Positions 1 to 10,723 of a DNA stretch of 64,000 nt are shown here, piece by piece (position 1 is the stretch's first letter; each line of letters opens with the position of its first letter). The position numbers and the translations under genes are program-made. The stretch is taken from contig CM041465.1 in assembly GCA_023213395.1 (NCBI GenBank), positions 122,891,741 to 122,955,740 on the forward strand, given 5' to 3'. The notes under the pieces are model-generated. The model was not told the DNA's origin. It saw only the letters and a program-made list of their open reading frames with translations, and searched no databases. This DNA is from Cycas panzhihuaensis (lineage: Eukaryota > Cycadophyta).

Positions 1-72
1 CCCCGTTGATCTTCGCTCAAAATCTTTAACCGCCTCTTCCTCAAAAGAAGTTTGTTTTCCTTTGCGAGGCAT
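1..72 (-). CDS. Possible N-terminus of an ORF running off the left edge (element N)
   Basis: Read on the minus strand, an ATG at 72 opens 24 codons without a stop up to the window edge, beginning MPRKGKQTSFEEE. It lies about 1.15 kb downstream of the minus-strand LTR and primer site of element N, where a gag ORF would start. The short basic then acidic start is compatible with a retrotransposon gag but no domain is visible. It may be a chance frame. Confidence 0.2.
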   Translation of the reverse strand, partial: MPRKGKQTSFEEEAVKDFERRSTG

Positions 73-1217
73 GTTGGTCTTGACAAAAACTTAACAATTG
101 ACTTCAAAAATATAATAATGTCTTTACAGATCTTATTTTAACGATCCAAAATTTATTGTGGGCATTAAAATCTCTTCACACCACTCCTATTTGCAGTAGA
201 CTTGATTAAAATCAAGAATGATGCAAATTTTTACACTTAATAAGTCACTTTTAATGCTTTTTAATCACTATACTATCATCTACCTTTAGCTATTTTGTAA
301 AAAATATTAAATTTTCATGTTTGACTTTTGCAAATCAAAGAAATGGCTCTACAAAAATGTAGCCCTTACAATTTTGAAAATATTAATATTTTTCCCATTA
401 TTATAACTCCTTAAAATGATGTCAAATAATGTGTAATTTAAAAAAGCTCTTAAAGTTAGGAATATTTTTTTGAATATGCTAGGAATATTCCAAATCTAAT
501 ATTTTGACTCCAACCTTAGGAAAATCATTTTTTTTTTCTTACTAAGTCACCTTTGCAACTTGATTCTTCATAGGTGTTTGATTTTTTATATGTGTGGTGT
601 CAATTTTTTTGTTTTCCACTTCAAGTGCTTACATGTTGTCTTGGGTGATGATGTGATGCCTACATGGCATGGATGCAGGCTTATTTACATTGTCATTCTT
701 TCATTTTGGCATTTGGTGTTTAGCTATTCATGAGCAAATACGTAGCGGTGATAGATTCATGACATTTTCATGACTCTTCCTCCCAACATGAGATGCAATT
801 AGGGCAAGTGTATGGTGTCGATGTTTAACATGATCTTCAATCTCAACATTTGCATGTCCTTGGGCAACTGCATCTAAGTGAATTTACCAAAGACTTACTA
901 ATGCCTGTCTGCAAGTGTGTGTTCCTCCTTGTGGTTGGGCTTCAACCATACGTAGTCATCTTCTTAACAATCTAGCATAGTTTATGTGGTGCTCACAATG
1001 GGCATATTTCTCTAGCGTACTCGGTGGCTGCAAAATCTTCAAAACTTCTAAGACTTCGAACTCTGTGGTGGCTAGGGCATCGTGTGGCTGGTTGTTATTG
1101 TTTTTGGTAGCAAGCATTTCCTCAACAGATGGTTGCTATGGTATTAATTTTCAGAGTTCATCTTCATATTCTTTCATTTGATAATGGGGGTCTTGCAAAT
1201 AGATGGCTTGATCGTAG
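73..1217 (-). other. Internal leader of element N, no intact gene
   Basis: AT-rich sequence between the primer site of N and the left edge. The minus strand just after the primer site gives short protein-like stretches broken by stops (about 1000-1200), so it may be leader or decayed gag. A plus-strand frame at 984-1181 has no recognisable product and is taken as chance. Nothing else can be supported. Confidence 0.3.
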
Positions 1218-1229
1218 GCTCTAATACCA
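1218..1229 (-). promoter_or_regulatory. Primer binding site of element N (initiator tRNA-Met type)
   Basis: On the minus strand this reads TGGTATTAGAGC, one base different from TGGTATCAGAGC, the standard plant initiator-Met primer site. It sits two bases after the end of the LTR at 1232-1612, which fixes the orientation of N as minus. Confidence 0.7.
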
Positions 1230-1231
1230 TC

Positions 1232-1612
1232 TGATGTGTAATCACGGGCACTGACAAACTCAGAAAATGTTACCCACTGCATAGGAATTGTCAAAGAGGT
1301 GATTGAATGAATTCTCTTCTATTATCTCGTAATCTGGCTTACATCACAAATACACACTCTAATTAATCAATGTTTGTACAATAGGATGTCCCTCATTTAT
1401 ATTGAGGGATCAATAACCACTTGAAAAATTACCTTCTAAGTATCCAACTAACCAAATTAATTGACTTTATTAACTGACATTTAACTTTCTAAATAAATGA
1501 CAATTGAATTAATTGACTAATTTTTTAACTTAAATGTACTTCACATCTAAGTACAATAATATACACATAATGTTACATAGTGTCAAAACACATAGACAAG
1601 TGATACTCATCA
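1232..1612 (-). repeat. 5' LTR of a minus-strand LTR retrotransposon (N)
   Basis: A 381-bp block that begins TGATG and ends CATCA on either strand, so it has TG...CA ends and a 5-bp terminal inverted repeat, and it abuts a primer binding site. The partner LTR would lie left of the window, so no target duplication can be checked. It separates the leader of element A (from 1613) from whatever preceded it. Confidence 0.6.
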
Positions 1613-3231
1613 CGTCTTAAGCTTAGTGCATTCTTTGGGGGACCAATTAAGACATAAAAACTCACAGTTATTTGGCCCTTCAAAAGGTGTTATTAGAGCT
1701 GAGAACTCTAAGGAAAGCGAGGTACATCTTTGCAAATCAATCTTTTGCCAAATAATTGACTAAGTAAAACATTATCATAGTAGCATCAAAAGTAAATGCT
1801 AACACTGAAAAGCTCTTAGGAAGCAAAAAATTTGTTACATCGAAAAAGCAAGTTAAGAATCTAATGGTTATTCATGAATTGTGGACTTGTGCCAATCAAG
1901 ATCCACCAACTAATCCAACTACAGTGCAAATATTTTGAGCTAAGAATGCTATTGCACTTGCTTTTTCACATTTATCAATGAGTAATAATATCGATCAAAA
2001 TATTGAAACAGCTTCAAGCACAAAAGGAGCATGGACTACTTTACTCTCACTATATGAAAGAAAAGACAAAGCACGAGTCTGGATGCTCAAGGTAAAGTTA
2101 TATCGACTTGAATTTGTTGGCACAATAACTTCATATCACAATGAAGTAAAGACAATTTAAAAACAACTAGCAACATTAGGTGCACCTATTTCTAATGTTG
2201 ATCTAGTTCTTGCCACCTTACATAGTCTTTCTAAAGTCTATGATGGATTTATCTCTAATCTCCATTTGAAACAGAAATTGAAGACTACATCCTTCAATGA
2301 AATGGAGGACCTTCTGTTGCAAGAGGAGCAAATCCAGAATTGACACAGTCCTGTAGAATCTTTAGGTGCATTCTCAATAAAGTACAAGGGCAAGCAACTC
2401 TTTGTACCCAAATAACATTTCCAAAAGAAATTTGGTAATCTCAACCTTAATAGTGATAAAACCAAATCAGTGATTTGTCACTATTGAGGCAAGAAACGTC
2501 ATATTCAACTTGATTGTAAGAAGAAGCAACATGATAAGTGGCAGTAGAATCATCAAGCATCACAAGGACCAAATCCAAGTAGCTTTCAAGGAGGTCAACA
2601 AGGACCATGTGGCAATTAACGTAGTGGCTTCCACAATAACAATCAAAGTCGTGTAATACTACATGGCAACAATGAAAAACTTTACTGTGCTTTTGCTGAT
2701 TGTCACAAAGACAACACCTAGGTTGTAGATTCAGGCACATCCGATCACATGACAGGTGATGTTGATTTACTTGTTGATGTTAAAGAGAGCACATATGACA
2801 CAGTAACTTTTGGAGACGATGATACTGTTGAAATTATAGGAGATGGCCAAGCTCCCCTTGTTGTAAAAACCCTATCTATCATTTCCTAGTGGTCATGTGT
2901 TTTCAGTTCCTGGCATGTCTAGAAACCTACTTTTAGTTAGTCAAATGGATAAGAAGCAAATGAGTGTACTTTTGAAAATAGGAAATGCATCATAAGGAAT
3001 AAAAAAGATCATATTGTTGTTGTTTTTCATGAAAACCGTGGTCTCTACAAATTAGATACAACATTTGGCAACACTCATGACTTGGTATCACATTCAAAAA
3101 TTAAATATCAATTATGGCACAAAAGACTAAGCTATTTAAACCTAGAAAGTATTAAGTTGATATTTCGGCTTAATATGGTATATGGCTTGCCCAATATTTC
3201 TACAAGTGCGTGCCTTTGTGAAGCATGTTTC
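1613..3231 (+). pseudogene. Element A, part 1: leader, gag, protease, start of integrase (Ty1/Copia)
   Basis: Leader 1613-1760 shares motifs with the leader of element E (a GTGTTATTAG.GCTG segment near 1688 and 26318). Degenerate gag runs from about 1760 to 2700: a UBN2-type segment around the AWTTLLSLYERKD motif, LLLQEEQIQ, and a zinc knuckle broken by a stop (CHY*GKKRHIQLDC). The protease motif VVDSGTSDHMTG follows near 2727, then a GAG-pre-integrase motif (LWHKRLSYLNLESI) near 3115. Many stops and frameshifts show it is dead. The reading breaks at 3231 where element B is inserted and resumes at 13955, so the duplicated GTTTC at 3227-3231 is the target site. Closest relatives here are E and I. 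Confidence 0.85.
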
Positions 3232-3456
3232 TGTCAAAAGATAATGTTTTATTCTAGGACATAAGTATGTAATGTTAGGACATAAATGTGTTAGGAGATA
3301 AGTCCACCTCAATGAAATGTAATTATCTAGTGGACATGCGTCATTTATAGATTAGATAGTTATTAGGCAGTTACAACCTCTCATTGTATATATTCTACGC
3401 ATTGTGCATTAGTAAAACAATCTTCTTCCATCAATCTCTGATGTTTCCAATCAACA
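3232..3456 (+). repeat. 5' LTR of element B
   Basis: 225 bp, TGTCAAAAG to TCAACA, followed directly by TGGTATCAGAGC. Compared with the 209-bp 3' copy it has an extra block of about 16 bp near 3283-3299 that looks like a local partial duplication of the TTAGGACATAA segment. Confidence 0.9.
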
Positions 3457-3468
3457 TGGTATCAGAGC
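3457..3468 (+). promoter_or_regulatory. Primer binding site of B
   Basis: Exact TGGTATCAGAGC, complementary to the 3' end of plant initiator tRNA-Met, immediately after the LTR. Confidence 0.9.
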
Positions 3469-4161
3469 AGGCCGCTCTATCACATTGAGCAGATCTTGGT
3501 GTTTGTGTGCCAGATTGAAGGATATTTTGAAGTAACACACAAGGAGGTGTTTGACAAAAGATTCAAAGATAAGACAGGAACATTCAAACGTTGCAAGCAG
3601 TTTGTCTGAAGCCACCATAGGCACCTATACGAATCCGTACAACTGTACGATCAAAATTTTTCAAATACTCAGATCAAGACCAAACTTGGCCAAATTGTAG
3701 ATCGGGCGTCCTGAGCATACTTTTCTTCTGGAGCGAGTCCATTCAAAGGCTTTTTCAGGGTCATTTTGCCCTTTTTCAGGTTTGCCCCGATTTCATCTCT
3801 GCAAGTGAAATTTCTCTCGTTTTTTCACATTTTTTGGTCAGATTTTCTTCGAGAATATATCATTGCTATATTGCGCCTCTCCTCTGAGTATTTTCGTCTA
3901 GTTTTATGGCATTTTTTGCCATTTTTAAGCGATTTTCTCTAAAATCAAGGGCATCGGTCGTACCCTTTCGAGGCCTGTTCCTCCCTAATATGAGATCCAA
4001 ATCAGAAAATAATCATAGATCTAGACTCGTCTTAGTCTTAGCTTTCTTTTGGGGTATCATTTGTACATGTCCATACAGTTTATGTACCATACGAAAATCC
4101 GTACAAAAGTACGGCCTAGGGTTTTGAAAAGCTAGTTCTTGAGTTCATCACAGCTTCATCA
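3469..4161 (+). other. Leader of element B
   Basis: About 690 bp between primer site and gag start without a convincing coding frame; an open frame at 3906-4127 has no recognisable product. Two GTAC-rich patches (about 3632-3652 and 4090-4115) match similar patches in the leader of F. Confidence 0.6.
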
Positions 4162-5239
4162 ATGCTTGCCTTGTCTGATAGTGACAAATTAACTGACAAT
4201 AACTATCATATTTGGAAAATTAAGATAGAGACTCTACTTAGAGCCAAAAATGCAAGGCATATTGCTACTGAGACTGAGTCAAAACCTAAAGAAGCAGGGG
4301 CCACTCAAACAAATTGGGAAGAAAGAGATAGTGACGGGGTAATTATACTAAAGTTATCCATTTCTGACCCACTTCTTGTTTATATTGAAAACCTATACTC
4401 CACTGCTAGTATATGGCAATATCTAGAGAACATGTATAGTCAAAAAAATAGAGCCAAAATAATAGCTCTAAAGGCTAAATTGTTCAATCTCCAAATGAAA
4501 GAGACTAAGACTATCACTGAATTCTTACACAAGATAATCTCTCTAAGAAATAGCCTTATTAGTGCTGGTGACCCTCCTGCTGAACGAGAACTAATAGAAC
4601 TTGTCATCAGCAAATTGTCCAGGTCTTTTGACGTCACAATCAATACCATCACCAATGCCAATCAATTGGCAACCATGTCCTTGGATTCGCTAATAGGACT
4701 ACTCTTGCAATAAGAACAAAGAAATAAAAGGTATGAAGATGCTGCAAATCTCGATGACGCCTTTGCATCTAGGTTAAATCTGGGATCCAGAGGTCAAAGC
4801 AGGGGGCATGGAAGAAATCCTGAGAACTATGGCACATCACGTGGACGATGGCAAGACTCAAGAAGCACATCACGAGGAAGATCACAAGATTCAAGAACAA
4901 GAGGTAGAAGCATCATATGTTATAGTTGTGGTAAGACGGGTCATTTTGCCAACTCTTCTAAAGCTTTTGATAAATGTTATCATTGTGGTCAATCTGGACA
5001 CTATCCATTTCAATGTAAGAAAGCAGATATCCAGAGAGGGAAGAAACCAATGCGAAACTATAGCAAAGAACAGACTGACAATGATGACCAAGATGAAGAA
5101 GAAGCAATAGCCTTTGTTGTTGCTCTAACAGCAAACTTGCAAGATAAAGAAGTTTGGTACATCAACTCTAGAGCTTCACGCCACATGATCAGTCGAGAAG
5201 AATGGTTCGAAGATTTACGGCCTTTTACTGCAAACAAAT
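4162..5239 (+). pseudogene. Element B gag and protease start
   Basis: From ATG 4162 the frame gives a Copia gag: N-terminal LTDNNYHIWKIKIETLL, a UBN2-type core (SIWQYLENMYSQKNRAK), and an RG-rich stretch followed by two zinc knuckles at about 4918-5020. The first knuckle ends in Ser instead of its last Cys (CYSCGKTGHFANS); the second (CYHCGQSGHYPFQC) is intact. A TAA at 4711-4713 interrupts the frame. The protease start reads WYINSRASRHM where F has WYIDSGASRHM, so the catalytic Asp and the Gly are both changed. At 5239 the frame is cut by C and continues at 10724. Confidence 0.88.
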
Positions 5240-6103
5240 TGTTGACTTCGCTGGGGTCTTATTACACTTACAAGATACCTCTGCTCACTTGTCAAGGTTG
5301 CACAGCGCTATAGTCTAGTTTTAGGATCATCAACATGGTTATTCACATACATTCCACATACATTCCATATAAAATTCAGAATGGTACATGCAAGATGTAA
5401 ATCAATACATACTTCAAAGAAATCATCATCACAACACCAAGAATACACCAATTTCCACGTAACTCTTCCTTTTATTAATTCAACAGTTCATTTACAGGGT
5501 GGAATGCATTCTCGAGCATTCTAGCAAAGATACGATCCTTCATTACATATGCGTACCCGGATGGTACTTATCATACATTCATGCTCCAATGGTGTCATGC
5601 GTCTCCTCGCACCTTTGCGTGCCGTGATATCCGGCTCTCACCCTCGAACAGATGACATAGGAATGAATAACTCGGCTCTCACACTGGAATGGTCCTCAAA
5701 GCACCATTAAATATGTTCCTTTGATGCCTTTTGGATGAAAGGTTATGACCCAAAGTCATAACCATACCTTTTTATTACCAAGGTACCCTTTCACTTTAAT
5801 CATTAGTTATACACTTTAACTAATGTCTCTTAGGTCCGTGACGTCCGCACGCACGTCGCTGCCTTCCTGTGCCTCCACCGGTCCGTCTTGTCATGCGTCG
5901 CGCTTCCATTTGGTTCTGTTCCGCTATTGGTACGTGTCGTAGTGCGTACCCGTTCGTGCACGCACCGTCATACGTACCGAATCTTTGATTTCTTCTTTGT
6001 TTCGCCTTGTGCGTACCTCTCTATACGGGTCCGCACTGTATTCCTTTGGTCAATACTGTATTCCGTCTTCCTCAAGGCCTATGTGTCACAATATGTCCCA
6101 ACA
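5240..6103 (-). repeat. 3' LTR of element C
   Basis: 864 bp, ending at ATATGTCCCAACA in plus orientation. It is rich in GTAC and CGTAC motifs in the 5570-6060 part. Differences from the partner at 9863-10718 are concentrated as short indels in those GC-rich stretches, while the AT-rich stretches are nearly identical. Confidence 0.9.
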
Positions 6104-6465
6104 TCTATCCCGGGTCAACATGATTGGGTTGAGCATCCTTGCTCAACAAAAAATTCAAAATTTGGGGTATTCCTCCCCTCTACATTCTAAGGCTGCTCCT
6201 GCTGCCTCTGCTCCACTGCTTAGTCGCCATTCTTGGTTAATAAATCCTCATCTATTGGCGCTTTATTTTGTTTGACTCTCCCTTGATTTTCCGTATGATG
6301 GTATATCTTTCCTCCATGCTTCACCATATTGCTTATGATATGATATGAGTTACGGTTGTTTTTCTGTTTTTAAATTTTTTTTTTTTGTATTTTATGTTAC
6401 ATACCGAACTGAATCACATTTTGGTATCAAGGCAATTCGATTTTGCCTCAACTTCATGCAACACG
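6104..6465 (-). other. 3' untranslated region of C with purine-rich tract
   Basis: Between the end of the C ORF and its 3' LTR. On the minus strand a purine run GTAGAGGGGAGGAA lies near 6171-6190 and may be the polypurine tract, although it is about 70 bp from the LTR edge. No gene is seen. Confidence 0.5.
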
Positions 6466-7680
6466 CTATGGTACAACCAACTGATTCAGCTGGTAAGTTG
6501 CTCCACCGTAGTTGATATAGGGTTTCAGTTTACTACCCTTGACCATTTCAGGTAGTAGCTGGCCTGATAGTTTCTTCAACTGGATAGTGCCATTCTGGTA
6601 CACTTTCTCAATCATATATGGGCCTTTCCAATGCATCTTCAATTCTCCTTGGGTTGTTTGGGATTTGTTGTCGAATCGCCATACTCGATCACCCTTCTTG
6701 AAATACGATGTCTTGGCGTGGCGGTCGTGCCTTGTCCTTTTCCGCTTTTTCCTTGGTGTGGTATGCTTTGTCGATTTCTTCTTATGATCCCTTAATTGGT
6801 CTTCTCCTAACCAATGTTCTCTACAATGTCTCGAATGGAAAATTCCACATAGTGGTTCTCCATTAAAGGGCTTCACATATTCTCCATGATTTCTATCTTC
6901 TGGAGTGGCAACTATTTCGGTCACATTTTGAGAAAGTAGGTTACATCTATAGGATGAGGGGTTGACTTCATAATCGTCCCGTAGCCAATAATCCACAAAT
7001 CTCATCTCGTTTTCATCATCTGAAGAATTATAAATTTCTCCAAAATAGGTCAGTTCTTCTTTCTGGTAATGGGTCGATGTTGTAGGCTTCTCCGCAGTAT
7101 GATAGAGGTTTTCTTTGTCACATGAAGAAGTTGTTGCTTCCTTACAACGGTTGTACTTGATCCGTTGTCGTATCACCTCAATGGAGTTCTTCCCCAACAT
7201 TGGTAATACTACTTTATTTCCTTCATCTGACAAGGTGAAGGTTACGTCTTTCCAACTTTGGAGACATTGGGTTTTGTATAGCCATGGTCTCCCCAATAAA
7301 GCTGGATAGGGAGTTGCACCTTTCTCCGTTTCCACAATCGTAAAATCGATCTTTACGACAATTCCTGCCACATCCACCTTGATGTTGGCCAGTCTGCCCA
7401 TGGGTCGTACCAATAGTTCGTTAGCCAATTTCAGCGAATAGGTTGCTGCCTCCAATTTCGGGCTTCCCAATTTACGCCATGTTGCAGCTGGTAACACATT
7501 TACTGCCGCACCTCCATCCACAATGACTCGAGGAAATGTTTCTCCCAATACAGACATGGTTACCATTGGATCCATGTCGAATGATGGTATAACTTGTTTC
7601 CAACTTTTGGTAATTCCTCTTGGTAACACTCCTCCTTTAATCCAATCAATAACCTGAGACAGAGGAATAGTTAATCGCAA
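6466..7680 (-). CDS. Element C: aspartic protease fused in frame to an integrase C-terminal tail
   Basis: A 404-codon uninterrupted ORF. Residues 50-64 (RVIVDGGAAVNVLP) are the retropepsin active-site region, with DGG where many relatives have DSG or DTG; residues 121-134 (GATPYPALLGRPWL) are the conserved C-terminal motif of Gypsy proteases. An acidic linker follows (about 225-250, NSSDDENEM). From about residue 305 the protein is the integrase tail: a basic helix, FKKGDRVW near 326, WKGPYMIEKV near 352, and GSKLKPY, the GPY/F-type module that precedes the end of pol. The reverse transcriptase, RNase H and integrase catalytic core normally lying between are missing, yet the frame is open. 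The true start may lie upstream, joined to the segment at 7646-7900. Confidence 0.8.
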   Translation of the reverse strand: MRLTIPLSQVIDWIKGGVLPRGITKSWKQVIPSFDMDPMVTMSVLGETFPRVIVDGGAAVNVLPAATWRKLGSPKLEAATYSLKLANELLVRPMGRLANIKVDVAGIVVKIDFTIVETEKGATPYPALLGRPWLYKTQCLQSWKDVTFTLSDEGNKVVLPMLGKNSIEVIRQRIKYNRCKEATTSSCDKENLYHTAEKPTTSTHYQKEELTYFGEIYNSSDDENEMRFVDYWLRDDYEVNPSSYRCNLLSQNVTEIVATPEDRNHGEYVKPFNGEPLCGIFHSRHCREHWLGEDQLRDHKKKSTKHTTPRKKRKRTRHDRHAKTSYFKKGDRVWRFDNKSQTTQGELKMHWKGPYMIEKVYQNGTIQLKKLSGQLLPEMVKGSKLKPYINYGGATYQLNQLVVP

Positions 7681-8437
7681 ATCGCTTCACTAGGTTCTCC
7701 ATCAATAACAACATTCTGGGAATATCTTCGGCTGGTAATCCTTTAAACAACTCCTCCATTTGCACCATTTGGGGTTTTATCGTTGATTCTTCTAGTAGTT
7801 TCTCTGGCTCTTTTTGTTTGTTTTTCCGAACGTAAACATTTTTTGTTTCCGGTTTACCCATTGGTAATATATTTTCTTCCTGGGCTAAACCATCCAACAC
7901 CTATTTCGCTTTTTTGTACCGATCCAATTCAGTTGGTGGGTTTGGATATCCTTCATCCACTTTCTCTTTTTGTTTGTTCTGCAATTTCACATTCTTCGTT
8001 TACGCACGATTGTCATTAGATTCGTTGCTTTGGCTTTACCTTTGCAATCCTCCGCTTTTGTGGTCGCTTGGGCCACATTACCACATCTGAACGGCTTATG
8101 TTCGTATTCACGCTTCATCGGACATTCGGACTTCCAATGCCCGAATCAGAGATGAGGCATCTCCCTATCATTTTCTTCCTCGAGGGTTCCAGTGCGCCTC
8201 GTTGTATACACATTCCGAGGTGGGTTGCCTCTTCCCACCTCGACCTCGAATGCTTTTCCCTAGAATTGAAAAACAATCCTTGGTTGTGTGTGTCAACCTC
8301 ATATATGGCACCACTTTTCCGTTGGTGCGTTGCATTGTTTTTAAATTCAACTCACATTCCGGGTAGTATGTGAGTTTTCCTCGCAGAATATGGCACCACT
8401 TGGTTACCCTTCCAAGGTGCTCTTTCTTCTTAGGCAT
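7646..8437 (-). pseudogene. Element C: gag C-terminal region, decayed
   Basis: Two open segments in different frames (8168-8437 and 7646-7900). The first is basic and ends in a run of lysines and arginines. The second contains a charged stretch (YVRKNKQKEPEKLLEE) and the motif MLLLMENLVKRFAINYS leading into the protease ORF. The segments probably derive from one gag-pro frame split by frameshifts; no clean zinc knuckle was found. Confidence 0.55.
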
Positions 8438-8508
8438 CTCTTCTTCCTCCGGTTATTTCGATTTTCAATCTTGCCACCTCTTTTCTTAGTGCTTCGATTC
8501 GATTCCTC

Positions 8509-9725
8509 TTACGCTACCCCTACGGCGAAGGGTCGATTATACTGGTTCTGCTTCAATTCTCTAATCTCATCTTGCAATCTTAACAGCAAGGAATCTTGTC
8601 CTCCTGCTTGGGCATCCATTTCCATCTCGAAATCTAATGCCAAATCCTGAGCATTTTTGAATGACTTTAGCGGATGAGCATGCATCATAGCTCGCAACTT
8701 CTCATTCAGCCCTCTGACGAAGTAATTTTTCATGTTATGATCGTTTCGTTGATCATGCTTGCTGCAATAATCTTCATTCGGCTAATGTAAGTTAGGACGG
8801 ATTCCACCGGCCTCTGCCTGATTTCTCGCAATGCGATTTCCACAGCTTCATTACTCCAAAACTTTTGAAATCTCTCCTCAAACACTTTCTTAATCTTTCC
8901 CCATGGCTCATTTTTGTTTATTTCCTTGTACCATGCCAAGGGTACTCCTCTCAATGTGCAAGCGAAGCGTGCTTTGATTTCATCTTCGTCTGTTATCTTT
9001 TTGACATCAATGAGATTCTGAAATAGATACACGTGCTCTACTGCGTTTGAAGTATCATTGAAGGTTAGTTTCCCAAAGTCTCTATAATCGTCCATTTTGG
9101 AAGATTGCAAGCCCCCACCGATGGTGATCTTTCCCTCCTCCGTCCTTTGGGGATGCCTTGGGAGTAACTACCTGCACTATCTTTTCCAAACAACGGATTT
9201 TTGAGCGGAGTTTTATGTGTATAGGTTCCACTACACCGGAACTTGTATAGTCAATGGCGTTACGTAATGTAAGATTGATCCGATCCCTTTCTCGAATCTT
9301 CAAAAGCTGCCTCGTTAGCTTGTTTTCCCAATATGCCGAGGGACCTTCCTCCGCCTTCTTATCATCATCACCTAGGTCCTTCTGCTGTCCTCCACCGTAT
9401 ACTTCCTCTGTTAAGATCTCTTTATGCTTTTCATCCAATTTTGGCTTTCCTTCTAACTCCGGGCTAAACAAATCATCTCTGATAGGGGTGGTGTCAATAC
9501 CATCGTTCGCCATGGGTTTCCTCCTCTGAGGTGTCCGGGCTCCACTTGCCTCGGATCCTTCAACGGACGTCCCTTAGTCTCGTTGTTTTGCGAACTTAAC
9601 CTCCTTGCCCTTCTGAGTTTTGCTTCTTTTGACCATCTTAGTGCCCTTTGTCTGCTAGTCTCCTTTTCCTTGGGTGAAGTATCCTTCTGGGGCTCTTCCG
9701 ACCTTGAAGGCCTCTTAGGTGGCAT
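8509..9725 (-). pseudogene. Element C: gag
   Basis: Four overlapping open segments (9453-9725, 9082-9513, 8730-9110, 8509-8733) together give a Gypsy gag. The N-terminal part is basic and low in complexity (MPPKRPSRSEEP), followed by an acidic segment. The retrotransposon gag domain is clear at 8730-9110: FACTLRGVPLAWYKEI, then WGKIKKVFEERFQKFW, matching the usual L.G.A..W and W..F...F pattern. The last segment (MKNYFVRGLNEKLRAMM) continues the domain. Three frame changes are needed to read it through, so it is disabled. Confidence 0.8.
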
Positions 9726-9840
9726 TGGAAGGTCCCACGCCTGTGGCTTAGTTACAGCCCGCCATCACGACGGCAGCCAGGGTCCTCTGCCCTTTACACA
9801 TTCTTTTCCTTTGAAACCCCTAGGCCCTGTCCCTCCTCAA

Positions 9841-9862
9841 TGGACGTAGGCAACGAAATCAA
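9841..9862 (-). promoter_or_regulatory. Degenerate primer binding site of C
   Basis: On the minus strand the sequence just after the LTR reads TTGATTTCGTTGCC. It matches the tRNA-Asp-type site of many plant Gypsy elements (TTGGCGCCGTTGCC) at the start and in the last seven bases. The changed bases include former CG sites, as expected from methylation decay. Confidence 0.4.
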
Positions 9863-10718
9863 TGTTGACTTCGCTGGGGTCTTATTACACTTACAAGATA
9901 CCTCTGCTCACTTGTCAAGGTTGCACAGCGCTATAGTCTAGTTTTAGGATACTGTCAACATGGTTATTCACATACATTCCACATACATTCCATATAAAAT
10001 TCACAGAATGGTACACAACGATGTAAATCAATACATACTTCAGCAAATCATCATCACAAAACCAAGAATACACCAATTTCCACGTAACTCTTCCTTTTAT
10101 TAATTCAACAGTTCATTTACGAAATGGAATGCATTCGGTGACATCTGATCATACATTACATATGCGTACCACATGCTACTTATCATCCACTCATGCTCCA
10201 ATCGGTACATCATGCATCGTCTCCTGCACCTTTGCGTACCCGTGATATCCGGCTCTCACCCTCGAGCAGATGACATAGGAATGAATAACTCGGCTCTCAC
10301 ACTGGAATGGTCCTCAAAGCACCATTAAATATGTCCCTTTGATGCCTTTTGGATGAAAGGTTATGACCCAAAGTCATAACCATACCTTTTTGTCACCAAG
10401 GTACCCTTTCACTTTAATCATTAGTTATACACTTTAACTAATGTCTCTTTAGGTCCGTACGTACGTCTGGCAGCTTCCCAGGCCTCCACTGGTCCCGTAC
10501 TGTCATGCGTACCGCTTCCATTCGGTTCTGTTCCGCTATTGGTACGTATCTGTGGTACGTACCCGTTCCAGGTACGCACCTGTCATACGCATGCACGCTG
10601 ATTTCTTCACTGTTTCGCCTTGTGCGTACCTCTATACGGTCCGTACCTGTATTCCTTTGGTCAATACAGCCTGTATTCCGTCTTCCTCAAGGCCTATGTG
10701 TCACAATATGTCCCAACA
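9863..10718 (-). repeat. 5' LTR of element C
   Basis: 856 bp, partner of 5240-6103. Begins TGTTGACTTCGCTGGGG and ends GTCCCAACA in plus orientation, followed by the CAAAT duplication. It contains several GTAC and CGTAC motifs, including overlapping copies near 10455. Confidence 0.9.
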
Positions 10719-10723
10719 CAAAT

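Larger units (their letters stand above)
5240..10718 (-). mobile_element. Element C: non-autonomous Ty3/Gypsy derivative inserted in B
   Basis: 5479 bp with LTRs of 864 and 856 bp (TGTTG...CAACA) and CAAAT duplicated at 5235-5239 and 10719-10723. Removing it rejoins the protease region of B in frame. All recognisable coding is minus-strand: gag, a protease, and only the C-terminal tail of integrase. Reverse transcriptase, RNase H and the integrase core are absent, so it could not move without enzymes from another element. Its protease resembles that of H. Confidence 0.9.

Noticed and set aside
984-1181. 65-codon plus-strand frame
   Set aside because: Serine- and glycine-rich without a motif, and opposite to the direction of element N.
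6539-6787. Plus-strand frames across element C
   Set aside because: They lie opposite the minus-strand protease and gag frames, whose motifs are clear; the plus-strand frames are shadows.
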